Origin: Arthrobacter terrae
Lineage (GTDB): Bacteria; Actinomycetota; Actinomycetes; Actinomycetales; Micrococcaceae
Assembly (NCBI RefSeq): GCF_015708085.1
Contig: NZ_JADNYM010000002.1
Coordinates: 165,050 to 229,049 of the forward strand
DNA length: 64,000 bases
Reading direction: 5' to 3'
Below the pieces are notes generated by a model. That model did not search any database. It worked only from the letters and a program-made list of their open reading frames with translations, and was not told where the DNA came from. The translations under genes were made by a program, and so were the position numbers. Of this stretch, positions 52,744-61,556 are shown piece by piece. The first letter of the stretch is position 1, and each line of letters starts with the position of its first letter.

Positions 52744-52863
52744 GTGACTGTGACGGTCTTAGGGCTCACCGTGGAGCGCTCAAGTGATTGGGCTGCGCTG
52801 TGTCTACTGCTGTTCGCGTTGGCGTTCCCGCTCTACCTCGTCGCCAGACGGGCGAGTAACTAA
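52744..52863 (+). CDS. Small membrane protein (39 residues)
   Basis: GTG 52744 opens a frame with one helix (DWAALCLLLFALAFPLYLVA) and a basic end (RRASN). It follows the 32-residue ORF directly, and both share the same design: one helix with a short charged C-terminus. No family recognised. Confidence 0.4.
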   Translation: MTVTVLGLTVERSSDWAALCLLLFALAFPLYLVARRASN

Positions 52864-53008
52864 ACCTGCTGATCGCGGCCCCTCCCTTTTCAGGGCAACG
52901 GTTTGTCGTGAGGGCCGTCCACGGAGCAACAGTCTCGGGCGCTTTCAGCTGGACTTGGTCTGCCCGTCAGCGGTTGTACCGCTCGGCCGTCGCTGGGAGA
53001 CTGTGGAC

Positions 53009-54004
53009 ATGAGTGATTCCTTGGACGTGTCTTGGCAGCTTGATGGCATCACCATGGAGGGTACCGTGGCCCGGCCCGACGGTGCAGGACCCTTCCCCTC
53101 GGTGGTCCTTGTCGCGGGCAGCGGCCCAACTGACCGTAACTGGTGTTCGCCCTTGTTGCCCGGCAGCAACGGCAGCGGCCAGCTCTTCGCGGACGCCCTG
53201 GCCGATGCCGGCATCGCGTCCTTGCGCTATGACAAGCGGGTTTCCGGCCCGCACGCGGTGCAGAACGTCCCGCAGCTCATCGGGAAACTCAGCATGCAAT
53301 CCCACCTGGATGAACTCGTCGCGGCCGTCCAGTTCCTCTCAATGCTCGATTTCGTTGACTCCACCCGCATTGCCGGGCTGGGCAACAGCGAAGGAGCCCT
53401 TCACGTCCTTCACTACGCCACCAGCACCCAGGAGGTACCCTTCGTCGGGATCATCCTGGCAGCCCCGCCGGGCCGCCCGATCCAAGAGGTATTGCTGTCC
53501 CAACTAGCCCTTCAGGCCGCCCAGGTCCCGGGTGGGGCGGCGCTGCTGCCCAAGGTCCAAGAAGCCGCGGCCCGCTACACGGCCGGAGAACCAATGAACC
53601 CCGACCCGGCCCTGCCCGAAAGCGTGAAGATGGTCCTAACCAGCTTCGAGGCCCCCGCCAACCTCCCCCTCGCCCGCGAACTCTGGGTCGAATCCACCCA
53701 AGATTCCCTCGCCCAGGTACAGATCCCCACTCTGATCATGATCGGGGGAAGCGACGTCCAGATCGACGTCCACGCCGACGGCGACCCACTCCAGAACACC
53801 GCCGCCGGCAAAGCAAACATCACCTTCGCCTTCCCCCCGAACGCGAACCACGTCTTCAAGGAAGATACCCGCACCCTGGCCGAAGTCGCCGCCACACCAG
53901 GAAACGGCTACAACGCCCCCGACACACACCTAGACCCCCAAAGCCTGCACACGATCCTCACCTGGCTGGACACAACAATGGGCCGCACCGCTTCAGGCAG
54001 CTGA
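53009..54004 (+). CDS. Alpha/beta hydrolase
   Basis: The 331-residue protein has an alpha/beta-hydrolase fold: VVLVAGSGPTDRNW holds the oxyanion region, GLGNSEGALHVLHY the nucleophile elbow (G-N-S-E-G), PTLIMIGGSDVQIDV the acid strand, and NANHVFKE the catalytic His. It resembles esterase/dipeptidyl-type hydrolases often annotated as lysophospholipase-like. Substrate unknown. The frame is open from 52784, but ATG 53009 has GGGAGACTGTGGAC before it and fits the fold. Confidence 0.82.
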   Translation: MSDSLDVSWQLDGITMEGTVARPDGAGPFPSVVLVAGSGPTDRNWCSPLLPGSNGSGQLFADALADAGIASLRYDKRVSGPHAVQNVPQLIGKLSMQSHLDELVAAVQFLSMLDFVDSTRIAGLGNSEGALHVLHYATSTQEVPFVGIILAAPPGRPIQEVLLSQLALQAAQVPGGAALLPKVQEAAARYTAGEPMNPDPALPESVKMVLTSFEAPANLPLARELWVESTQDSLAQVQIPTLIMIGGSDVQIDVHADGDPLQNTAAGKANITFAFPPNANHVFKEDTRTLAEVAATPGNGYNAPDTHLDPQSLHTILTWLDTTMGRTASGS

Positions 54005-54169
54005 CACCAGATCACGGGCCCTGACAAGCCCAAAACCAGACCCGTTAACTGCTCCACCACCGACTGGTCGGATGGCCCGAGTCAACAGTGACTGCAACCT
54101 ATTGGGGTTGTCCGCTGGGGAACCTCCTGCGGACACTTCTTATGAGGTCTGTTTGAATTGCCGTTGGGT

Positions 54170-54952
54170 CTAACCTACGACTGGCTGTCCTGGCTGTTTG
54201 AGTCTAAAGGCGGCCGTTATGTGCGGAAATCTGACAAGGCCTGTGTGAGGCGACGCTGCTTGTTCGCCCAGGCTGCGGATTTTGGTCAAGACGACGTTTC
54301 GGTCCGGTCTCTTCGCTACGTAAGACCAGGAGCTGGCGAGCTGAACGAGTTGGTCGACTGTCAGTTCGTAGTTGAGGGGGTATTCCTTGCGTTCAAAGGT
54401 GCCTCGTCCGGCCAACTCCTCGGGCACGCTGAGTGTTTGGTCGGTTGGGGTTCCGTTCGGTTCGACGATTGCAGCGAGTGCCTGGACCCACTCGTTGGTG
54501 CGGTCCCAGGTGTGCCAGGCCATGCCCATCATGCCGTTTGGCTTGAGTACACGGTCACATTCGGCTGTGGCCTGTTCGGGCTCGACCCAGTGCCAGGCTT
54601 GGAGGCAAATAATGGCGTCGAGACTCTGTTCGCCCAAGGGGATGTATTCTGCTGATCCGGTAAGGGCCGTGATGCGATTAGCGACTTCGGAGGGCAGTTC
54701 CTGGCAGGAGGTTTGGAGTACGGAGAGCATGTTGGTGGAGGTATCAACTGCAGTGACGGCGTGTCCGAGTGTTGCGATGGTCCGTGTTCCTAGTCCTGTG
54801 CCGGCTCCGAGATCCAGTACTGCCAGTCGCTGACCGCTCAAGGGTGATCCCAATAGCCACGAGACCACCTCCGCTGACCAGGCCGGGCGAACCTCATCAT
54901 GCAGAACAGCGCCGTGAGTGGAAGCTGTTGGTGCGCTAGGGGTCTGATTCAT
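54170..54952 (-). CDS. Class I SAM-dependent methyltransferase
   Basis: The 260-residue protein has motif I AVLDLGAGTGLGTRTIA, motif II VTAVDTSTNML, a Gly/Ser-Ala-Glu segment (TGSAEYIPL), and ICLQAWHWVEPEQATAE with RVLKPNGMMGMAWHT, typical of small-molecule methyltransferases. The acceptor cannot be predicted. It converges with the hydrolase and diverges from the MDMPI gene. Confidence 0.85.
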   Translation of the reverse strand: MNQTPSAPTASTHGAVLHDEVRPAWSAEVVSWLLGSPLSGQRLAVLDLGAGTGLGTRTIATLGHAVTAVDTSTNMLSVLQTSCQELPSEVANRITALTGSAEYIPLGEQSLDAIICLQAWHWVEPEQATAECDRVLKPNGMMGMAWHTWDRTNEWVQALAAIVEPNGTPTDQTLSVPEELAGRGTFERKEYPLNYELTVDQLVQLASSWSYVAKRPDRNVVLTKIRSLGEQAASPHTGLVRFPHITAAFRLKQPGQPVVG

Positions 54953-55109
54953 GCATTCAGACTAACGATTATCAGGAGGGACTCTGCTTTGAACACCGAG
55001 GATCTGCTCCTGCAGGGGTGAAGAATGTGGTGCATCACAGCAACCCCTGCACGGTTGATCGGTGTCTTATCTGGATCGTGTCTGCCATCCCATGTCATTG
55101 TGAGCGCTT

Positions 55110-55781
55110 GTGGCAGAGTTGTTGGTGATCGAGTGGCGAAGAAAGGTTGATGTACTCGTGGATCTTGGGAGTAATCCGGAACTGGCGTCCCGATTGTGCC
55201 GCGAAGCGCAGGGGCGGTTGATGCGTCGCGTGTCCCAGCTGACGGACGAGGACGTCCAATCGCCTAGTCGGCTGCCTGGATGGACCGTGGGCCATGTACT
55301 GACCCATCTTGCTCGCAATGCGGACGCCCATGCGCGAAGACTGTCAGGTGCGATTGGAGGCCGGGATGTTCCTAAATACCAAAGTGGTGAGCAACAGCGC
55401 AGCACCGAGATTGAAGACGGGGCAACGCGGTCGGCTAGTGAGATCATCGCCGATCTGAAAGCCAGCATGGATTGTCTTGAAGAGATATTCACGCAATCAA
55501 CTGCTGCAGGATGGCCCAATGGACATTTCCTTGGCGGAGGGCATTACGGTGTGGCTGGTTGCCCGGCACACAGACTCCGCGAGGTGGAGATGCACCACGT
55601 CGATCTCGGACTGGGCTACGGCCCGTCGGATTGGCCGGATGAGTATGTGGACTGGGAGCTTCCTGTATTGCTTGCAACCGTCCCCGACCGACTCGATTCA
55701 TCTAATAGTCGGCAGTTGTTTATGGCATGGTTGGCCGGACGCGGGCCCTTGGACAGTGAGACGACGCTGAACCCCTGGTAG
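55110..55781 (+). CDS. Maleylpyruvate isomerase-type mycothiol-dependent protein (DinB-like)
   Basis: The 223-residue protein is of the MDMPI/DinB-like four-helix family: LPGWTVGHVLTHLARNADAHARRL carries the metal-binding His pattern and HRLREVEMHHVDLGLGY the remaining ligands. Such proteins use mycothiol in thiol transfer or isomerisation. No gentisate or maleylpyruvate genes are near, so the true reaction is open. GTG 55110 is the longest start. A later start near residue 25 is possible. Confidence 0.83.
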   Translation: MAELLVIEWRRKVDVLVDLGSNPELASRLCREAQGRLMRRVSQLTDEDVQSPSRLPGWTVGHVLTHLARNADAHARRLSGAIGGRDVPKYQSGEQQRSTEIEDGATRSASEIIADLKASMDCLEEIFTQSTAAGWPNGHFLGGGHYGVAGCPAHRLREVEMHHVDLGLGYGPSDWPDEYVDWELPVLLATVPDRLDSSNSRQLFMAWLAGRGPLDSETTLNPW

Positions 55782-55925
55782 CCCCCCAAGTCCCTCGAAA
55801 CGCGCGGCCACAGAGAGAATAGCCGCTGGTGCCGAAAGCGCAGCCGCACAGTTCCCGTAGGCCGAACGTCCTGCGGGACACAACACTCAGCGGTGTGCAT
55901 CCAGGTAAGCCTGCGTTGGTCGTAG

Positions 55926-56672
55926 TTAGTGCCGCCGGGGCGTCCACCCTGATGGCAGCATGCCAGTGATCTTTCCACGTTCAGAGTCTGCCTCCGCTGA
56001 CCACCCTTGGACTGCCGGTGCTTCATCGAAGGCACCCCGGGCCATACGAAGGCCAAGATCTGGGTGACTCATCCCAGGGGCACCACCGCGACGCGTCGAG
56101 GCCCGGACGCTCCAGTGCTTGTCGGCAAAACCTCCCCCACGGAAGACTCGGTAGTCGTCGTAGCGGGCCGGATCGAGTAGATCCCAGCACCATTCCCAGA
56201 CGTTTCCAAGGGTGTCGTGGAGTCCGAAGGCATTGGGTTGTTTTTCACCAACTTTTTTCGGGCTCTCTAGCTTGTCATTCGCTGTCCACCCAATGGCATC
56301 AAGGGGTCCGTAGTGCGGTCCCACGGTACCCGCGCGGCACGCGTATTCCCATTCGGCTTCGGTGGGCAGCCGGTACCCGGAGGCGGTCGTCTGCCAAATC
56401 ACTTCGTCTGCCTCGAAGATGTATGCAGGGGAAAGGCTTTCGCTCAATGACGCTTCATTGCAAAACTTGATGGCTTCCAACCAATTGATATCTACCAGCG
56501 GTGCTTGGGTGCCCGTTTCGCTATCACACTTGAGTTGCGCATATTGAACCTCGGTGACTGGTGCGATCCCAATCTCGAATGGTTCCAGATGGACGGTCCA
56601 ACGGCGTTTTCGTCGTGCGTCGTGCAATTCCACTTGTCCGGCTGGTAGCGGACGAAGATCAAAGGTAGACAT
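55926..56672 (-). CDS. SUMF1/FGE-type formylglycine-generating domain protein
   Basis: The 248-residue protein has the FGE-sulfatase fold: PFEIGIAPVTEVQYAQL, VDINWLEAIKFCNEAS, GYRLPTEAEWEYACRAG, GLHDTLGNVWEWCWD and VFRGGGFADKHWSVRAS. Intact formylglycine enzymes have a paired active-site Cys; the region here has single Cys in NEWCW-like sequence only, so it may be an EgtB/PvdO-like or non-catalytic relative. ATG 56672 has GGGAG 9 nt upstream. No sulfatase is nearby. Confidence 0.8.
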   Translation of the reverse strand: MSTFDLRPLPAGQVELHDARRKRRWTVHLEPFEIGIAPVTEVQYAQLKCDSETGTQAPLVDINWLEAIKFCNEASLSESLSPAYIFEADEVIWQTTASGYRLPTEAEWEYACRAGTVGPHYGPLDAIGWTANDKLESPKKVGEKQPNAFGLHDTLGNVWEWCWDLLDPARYDDYRVFRGGGFADKHWSVRASTRRGGAPGMSHPDLGLRMARGAFDEAPAVQGWSAEADSERGKITGMLPSGWTPRRH

Positions 56673-56774
56673 TTCACAATGCTCCCATGCCGTCCCGCTA
56701 GCTGAACCGTTAGCGGAACCCCGAACCGTTCTGGTAGCTGATCGGTGTTGAGGGTATGCAGTACTGTCAGTTGG

Positions 56775-57641
56775 ATGTTGCAAAGTCCGATTCGAGGTGG
56801 CAGGAGGCTTGGATTATGGGTGGTGGCTGCTGGGGCCGTTCTCTGGATTGTCAGTTTTGCGGTTTTGCTCGTGGTGTCACCTTTGGGGACCGCGGTGTCG
56901 TCGGATCCGGGTGCGGAGGCGATCGCATACTGGGTGACGTTACTTCCGTCGGCGGTGGGAATTGCACTGGTTCTTCTGATTCCAAGACGTTCGCTTACTC
57001 GTATAGCGGTTGTGCAGGAACGGCGAAGGTTTGTCATCACGACGGCAGTCCTGTTGGTGCTAGCTGCGCTATTCCCGCTGATTTCCGCGACGATTCCGCT
57101 TCAAGGTGAGCTGTACGTTCTCGGCAAGCTCGTTCTTTTGATCATTATTCCCTGCGGACTCCTACTTCTGGTCCGCCGAAGTGTGAAGATCGATTTTCGT
57201 AAGAGTGCTGCGCGGTGGTGGGCTCCAGCGATCGTGATCGTGCTGTGGGTGATCGTTTCGCAGGTTGCCCCGTGGAACTCAACTTTCGACATAGGTGGTT
57301 TGGATCCGGCTTTAGTCGTCACTGCTGCGGTTGCGACGGCGTTGACAGCGGGCGTTGGTGAGGAGCTCTTTTACCGTCGATGGCTTCAGACTCGACTGGA
57401 AGCGGGCCTCGGGGCATGGTCGGGAATCGTTATAGGGTCCCTCGCGTTCGCGCTCATGCATCTTGGTTCGCATGGCACAGGCGAATTCTTCCTCGACGTC
57501 GCACGCGTCATTGTCGTTCAAGGCTCGTTTGGGCTATTTCTCGGGATCATGTGGTGGCGATACCGAAATCTCTTCGCCAACGTCGTCGTTCACGTCATCG
57601 TTAACGGATGGGCCGTGGCAGCGGCGCTCCTGGCCGCATAA
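56775..57641 (+). CDS. CPBP-family intramembrane metalloprotease
   Basis: The 288-residue protein has eight or so membrane helices and the CPBP (Rce1-like) motifs: GVGEELFYRRWL with the Glu-Glu and Arg, FALMHLGSH with the first His, and VVHVIVNGW with the His/Asn. Bacterial members act in protein processing or self-immunity to peptides. The start at ATG 56775 is tentative; GTG 56745 extends it by ten residues. No bacteriocin gene is seen next to it. Confidence 0.83.
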   Translation: MLQSPIRGGRRLGLWVVAAGAVLWIVSFAVLLVVSPLGTAVSSDPGAEAIAYWVTLLPSAVGIALVLLIPRRSLTRIAVVQERRRFVITTAVLLVLAALFPLISATIPLQGELYVLGKLVLLIIIPCGLLLLVRRSVKIDFRKSAARWWAPAIVIVLWVIVSQVAPWNSTFDIGGLDPALVVTAAVATALTAGVGEELFYRRWLQTRLEAGLGAWSGIVIGSLAFALMHLGSHGTGEFFLDVARVIVVQGSFGLFLGIMWWRYRNLFANVVVHVIVNGWAVAAALLAA

Positions 57642-58323
57642 CGAGACGTCTCTCTATCCCAGCGGGCGGCGACGCCGCAACGGAATTGAGCAAGAGGCTT
57701 ACACCGACTGGTGGATCCCACGATGGCAGGCTGCAAGAGGGTCAACAGCCGGGGCCAATGGGCTCGAAAAGAGGCTTCATGGCTTTGTGGCGCTAACGTT
57801 CCGGAGAGGAACCCTGAATGGTACAGCCTCATGCAGGCAAGTCCGTTGGGATGGAAAAGTAGCGCAGTAACGCGCTCCGGGGAGGACAGCGTCGATCCGG
57901 ACGTGACTGGGTTCTGACGCGTTCGGCGCGCTTTGCACCCTGAATTTGTGGTTTTCGCGGCGTATATTCGACGGGTCGATGCCGATGAGTGTTGCTCTGA
58001 GGTGTAATGATCGATCCGGATTGTGGGGGTGTTCGAAGGCCCCCCTGGTCCGCTGTACTGCGCGCGGGCGACGATGCTTCCTTCATGCAAGCCCGGGTTC
58101 CGACTTGAAGCCGGGTTTGTGATCTTCCATCGGCTATCCGTTCCGTCGGGCAGCGTACCGGTGATTGCCCCAATCTGTCGTAAGCGTGCCGTGGCTGGTA
58201 CTGGCCTGAGCGCTTGCGGTCAACTTTTTAAAAATAGTTTGCTGTGTGGCGTGACGTTTGTCTGCTGGTTTCGTCTTTCTCTTTGTAAGCACGATTACTA
58301 TTCCCGAGAAGGAGACGTTTTTC
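57642..58323. other. Long intergenic region before the second Asp23 operon
   Basis: These 682 bp carry no supported gene; frames of 60-166 residues on both strands lack coding features. The last 120 bp is AT-richer (CAACTTTTTAAAAATAGTTTGC at about 58219) and likely holds the promoter of the operon. AGAAGGAG at 58307-58314 is the ribosome site of the first gene. Confidence 0.5.
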
Positions 58324-58827
58324 ATGTCAGAGGCAACGAAGACCCCCGGACGTTCCAGCGGCGTTATGGCCACGCCTGAGGAGCAGAAGCACAGCGCTCC
58401 GCAGGAGCAGCCGAAGAAGAACGACGCACTGCATACGGACCGCGGGGACACCACGATCGAGGAAACCGTAGTCCAGAAGCTCGCCGGCATGGCAACGCGT
58501 GAGGTTCCCGGCGTCTACGCCATGGGGAGTGCCGGGCGTCGTGCCTTCAGCGCCTTGGCCGAACGCATTCCCGGCTCGCAGACCAATGTTAGTGGCGGCG
58601 TGTCCGTGGAAAAGGGTGAACGCCAGACGGCAATTGACGTCTCCATCGTTGTGGAGTATGGAATCCCGATAGTGGAGGTCAGCCAGGGGATCCGTCGGAA
58701 CGTCATCCAGTCCGTGGAACACGCCACCGGTCTGGAGGTCATCGAAGTGAACGTCAATGTCACCGATGTGCACCTGCCCGATGATGACCAGCAGGACCAG
58801 AAGGATCAAAAGACTGATCTGCAGTAA
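58324..58827 (+). CDS. Asp23/Gls24 family envelope stress response protein (cluster II)
   Basis: The 167-residue protein has a hydrophilic N-terminus (about 1-42) and an Asp23 core (TTIEETVVQKLAGMATREVPGVYAMG, TAIDVSIVVEYGIPIVEVSQGIR, GLEVIEVNVNVTDVHLP) with an acidic tail DDDQQDQKDQKTDLQ. It is clearly related to the 39490-39954 product, but with longer ends. ATG 58324 has AGAAGGAG upstream. It is the first gene of a nine-gene + strand operon. Confidence 0.92.
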   Translation: MSEATKTPGRSSGVMATPEEQKHSAPQEQPKKNDALHTDRGDTTIEETVVQKLAGMATREVPGVYAMGSAGRRAFSALAERIPGSQTNVSGGVSVEKGERQTAIDVSIVVEYGIPIVEVSQGIRRNVIQSVEHATGLEVIEVNVNVTDVHLPDDDQQDQKDQKTDLQ

Positions 58828-58885
58828 TGACACCGGGCGGGATTCCCCGCCCGGTAAGGAAAAGGCCGGTGAGGAAGGGATGGTT

Positions 58886-59065
58886 ATGTCTACTACACGT
58901 TGGTGCCTGACGATAGGTCTGGTGTTGGGAATCGTTTTGGGGTTCGGCGGCTGGTGGGCGTTGGTGGCCGCGGTGGTCCTTGGCTTTATCGGTCTGATCG
59001 TCGGGCGGGTCGCGGAGGGGAAACTCGATATGGCGGCCTTGTTCGGTAAAGCCTCGAGCCGATGA
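58886..59065 (+). CDS. DUF2273 small membrane protein (cluster II)
   Basis: The 59-residue protein has two membrane helices and the ending GRVAEGKLDMAAL, like its cluster I counterpart (GRAADGKLDLRSV). AGGAAGGG lies 8 nt before ATG 58886. The stop overlaps the next gene by four bases. Confidence 0.8.
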   Translation: MSTTRWCLTIGLVLGIVLGFGGWWALVAAVVLGFIGLIVGRVAEGKLDMAALFGKASSR

Positions 59066-59496
59066 ATCCGCAGGTCGCACTTGGACTGCCGATCCCCGGG
59101 GCCAATGATGCCCGCGAGGACAGTGACGGCGGCGAGATGGCGTCGCGGGGGCAAACGGTTTTGGCGAACAAGGTGATCGAAAAAATTGCCGGTCAGGTCG
59201 CCAGTGATGAATCGTCGGCCGGGGGTTCCTCCGGAGGGTTCCTGGGGATCGGAGCCCATGCGGATTTGTCTGCCCGGCCCAAAGCGTCGGTGGAACTTTC
59301 CGGGAATATCGCCACTGTGAGCGTGGAAGTGGGGATGCTGTATCCGGTTCCGTTGCGTCAGGCCACCGAGGCGCTGCGCCGGCGGATCAGGGCTAGGGTG
59401 ACGGAGCTGACCGGGGTTGAAGTGCGCCAGGTCGATATCAGGGTTTCGTGGTTGACGACCGGTACTGAGACCAACGGGCGAAGGAGACTGCTATGA
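59062..59496 (+). CDS. Asp23/Gls24-like protein, short form (cluster II)
   Basis: The 144-residue protein aligns by design with the cluster I short Asp23: VLANKVIEKIAGQVASDESS at the start, VELSGNIATVSVEVGMLYPVPL in the middle, and VRQVDIRVSWL at the end. It starts within the stop of the DUF2273 gene (ATGA). Confidence 0.75.
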   Translation: MNPQVALGLPIPGANDAREDSDGGEMASRGQTVLANKVIEKIAGQVASDESSAGGSSGGFLGIGAHADLSARPKASVELSGNIATVSVEVGMLYPVPLRQATEALRRRIRARVTELTGVEVRQVDIRVSWLTTGTETNGRRRLL

Positions 59497-60080
59497 GCCG
59501 CCGTGATGGACGTTCCACCCGTTTACAGCACCGGCCCAGCAGGGCCGTTCCGGCACTGATAGTTGGCATCTTGCTGCTGGCAGCCGGAGTCGTGCTGGTG
59601 TGGCTGACCATCGCACGGCTGGTCAACGGGATATGGCCGACCGTCCTGCAGGGACCGAGGGACTGGCTGACCTCCCTGGTATGGAACAGTCCCGGTGTGT
59701 GGGGGATTGGGATTGCCGCGGTGGTGGTTGGGGTGATTCTGTTGCTGTGCGCCATCATTCCCGGTGGGTTCAACGCCTTGACGGTCAATGACGCCGGCAG
59801 TAACCCGGGGGGAAAGGCTGCGCCGGCCCAGGAGCAGGAGACCGTGATGACCCGCCGCGCGGTAGCGCGCCTAGCCAAAGCGCAATGCAGCCAGATCGAC
59901 GGCGTCGGCAGCGCGTCGGCGACAGCGACCACTAAGCGGGTGCATCTGAGCGTCCAAACACCGCTGCACGATACCGGCGACCTGCGAAACCGGGTGACAG
60001 ACAGCGTCCGGAAGAGCCTGAAAACAGCCGGACTGAACCCTGTCCCGCGCGTGACCGCTACCATCCAATCCAAAGGCTGA
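59493..60080 (+). CDS. DUF6286 membrane protein (cluster II)
   Basis: The 195-residue protein has two helices (about 20-45 and 69-92) and a soluble domain (AVARLAKAQCSQIDGVGSAS, KRVHLSVQTPL), the layout of the cluster I protein at 38315. It overlaps the preceding gene by four bases and leaves 45 bp to the AmaP-like gene. Confidence 0.75.
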   Translation: MSRRDGRSTRLQHRPSRAVPALIVGILLLAAGVVLVWLTIARLVNGIWPTVLQGPRDWLTSLVWNSPGVWGIGIAAVVVGVILLLCAIIPGGFNALTVNDAGSNPGGKAAPAQEQETVMTRRAVARLAKAQCSQIDGVGSASATATTKRVHLSVQTPLHDTGDLRNRVTDSVRKSLKTAGLNPVPRVTATIQSKG

Positions 60081-60125
60081 GAACATGTCCACTTCTGTGC
60101 CCCATCTTTCGAAGGACGGTTTCCG

Positions 60126-60743
60126 ATGAGACAGACAGCTGGAACCCTGAACCGCATCTGGCTGACGCTTCTTGGCTTAGTTGTCCTCGTCGCCGGCATC
60201 GTCCTGCTCTTGCAGGCCAGTGGCTCGCTGCACGCACTCCTGAATACTGCCCGGTCCGGAAACCGTATCGTTACCGGTGATCTGCATGCTGTCTTCGCAC
60301 CGTCCTGGGTGGTGGCCATCATGCTGGTCGTCGGTGTCATCATCGGTCTCTTGGGGCTGCTGTGGGTCATCACCCAGATCCCGAGGAAGAACGCTGCACG
60401 CACCTACCGGCTCCATGATGACGGCGGTGAAGGGTTCACCGTTTGTGAACCGTCTGTCCTGGCCACGGCCGTGGAAAACCAGGTCAATACCCTCCCCGGT
60501 GTTGTCACTTCCTCGGCTCTGCTGCGCGGAACAGCCAACGCCGCCGACCTGACCCTGAAGGTGACGGTCAACGACAGGACCGACGTCCAGGACCTCATTC
60601 ACCGAATCGAAACGTCCACTTTGCCGGACCTGTCCCGCGCGTTGGAGGCACCCCTGCAGCGCAGCCGCCTGCAGATCGACGTCAGCGGGCGCACCCAAAG
60701 CACCGGAACAGTGGTGCATTCCACCGGCACCGTTGTCCAATAG
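60126..60743 (+). CDS. AmaP-like alkaline shock membrane anchor protein (cluster II)
   Basis: The 205-residue protein has two helices (about 11-33 and 60-82) and a cytoplasmic alpha-beta domain (VLATAVENQVNTLPGV, DLTLKVTVNDRTDVQDLIHRIE). It matches the cluster I AmaP-like protein in size and order. A short Thr/Val-rich repeat (TGTVVHSTGTVVQ) ends it. Confidence 0.75.
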   Translation: MRQTAGTLNRIWLTLLGLVVLVAGIVLLLQASGSLHALLNTARSGNRIVTGDLHAVFAPSWVVAIMLVVGVIIGLLGLLWVITQIPRKNAARTYRLHDDGGEGFTVCEPSVLATAVENQVNTLPGVVTSSALLRGTANAADLTLKVTVNDRTDVQDLIHRIETSTLPDLSRALEAPLQRSRLQIDVSGRTQSTGTVVHSTGTVVQ

Positions 60744-60771
60744 GGAAAGGATCCATCGTGAGGAGGGTTCC

Positions 60772-61500
60772 ATGATCAGTCCGCAGGACATTGAGACCGT
60801 CATCGTCGGTGGCGGCGTTATGTACTCAACCAATGGGGAGGAGGTTGGCGCGGTACGGCAGGTCTATCTGGACGGTGAGAGCGGTGAACCGTCGCTGGTG
60901 CGGGTCAGTACAGGCCATTCCGCCGCATCAGAGTCCTTGGTCCCGCTGCTAGAGGCGACCCTGGAAGGCAACGACTTGCATGTGCCCTATAGCAAAGACC
61001 AGATCAAAGACGCACCCCACCTAGGGTCTGAGGGCGGCGTCAGCGCGGCGGAACAGGCCCGGCTCTATAGCTACTACAACCCCGGCTCAACTGGTGGCGG
61101 TGCCGGACAGCTTCTGGCTTCACCGGACCGTCCAGTGACGGTGACCCGGTCTGAAGAGCAGTTACGCGTCCACCCGCAAATCCACGAAACCGACAAGGTT
61201 TGGCTGCGTAAATACATCGGGACCGAAGAAGTCACGCTGACCGTGTCGGTGAGCCACGAAGAATTCCGTGTTGAACATGAACCCATCAATGACGCTACCC
61301 ACGATGGTGGTGGCGCAGTGCTGAGCGAGGAGGACTACGAAATAGTTTTGTACGCCGAGCGCCCGGTGGTCCATCTGGAAACCGTTCCCGTCGAGCGGGT
61401 AAGAGTCCGCAAGCAGATCATCACCGAGGAACGAACCATTACCGAACAACTCCGGCAAGAAAGGATCGACACCGACGTAACCGACCCTGGTAGCAGGTAG
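60772..61500 (+). CDS. PRC-barrel and DUF2382 stress protein (copy 1)
   Basis: The 242-residue protein has an N-terminal PRC-barrel (VGGGVMYSTNGEEVGAVRQVYLDGESGEPSLVRV, then VPLLEA and LHVPYSKDQIKDAP) and a C-terminal DUF2382 domain (RSEEQLRV, VWLRKYIGTEEVTLTVSVSHEEFRVE, VVHLETVPVERVRVRKQ). Such proteins are linked to stress and desiccation in actinobacteria and cyanobacteria, with unknown activity. ATG 60772 follows GAGGAGGGTTCC. Its paralogue is 62406-63245. Confidence 0.88.
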   Translation: MISPQDIETVIVGGGVMYSTNGEEVGAVRQVYLDGESGEPSLVRVSTGHSAASESLVPLLEATLEGNDLHVPYSKDQIKDAPHLGSEGGVSAAEQARLYSYYNPGSTGGGAGQLLASPDRPVTVTRSEEQLRVHPQIHETDKVWLRKYIGTEEVTLTVSVSHEEFRVEHEPINDATHDGGGAVLSEEDYEIVLYAERPVVHLETVPVERVRVRKQIITEERTITEQLRQERIDTDVTDPGSR

Positions 61501-61556
61501 TACGCACCGTCTTTCAGTGAGCCGGATCGTCGGCCAACAACACCCCGAAGGTTTCC

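Noticed and set aside
57590..58090. 166-residue minus-strand frame in the gap before the second Asp23 operon
   Set aside because: Composition is Ser/Arg/Thr-rich without structure, it overlaps the CPBP gene end, and no start signal is visible.
49197..58323. Opposite end of the Tn402-like element
   Set aside because: I read through the region for an inverted CTTCTGAAAATGACA-like end and saw none, so no complete transposon is claimed.
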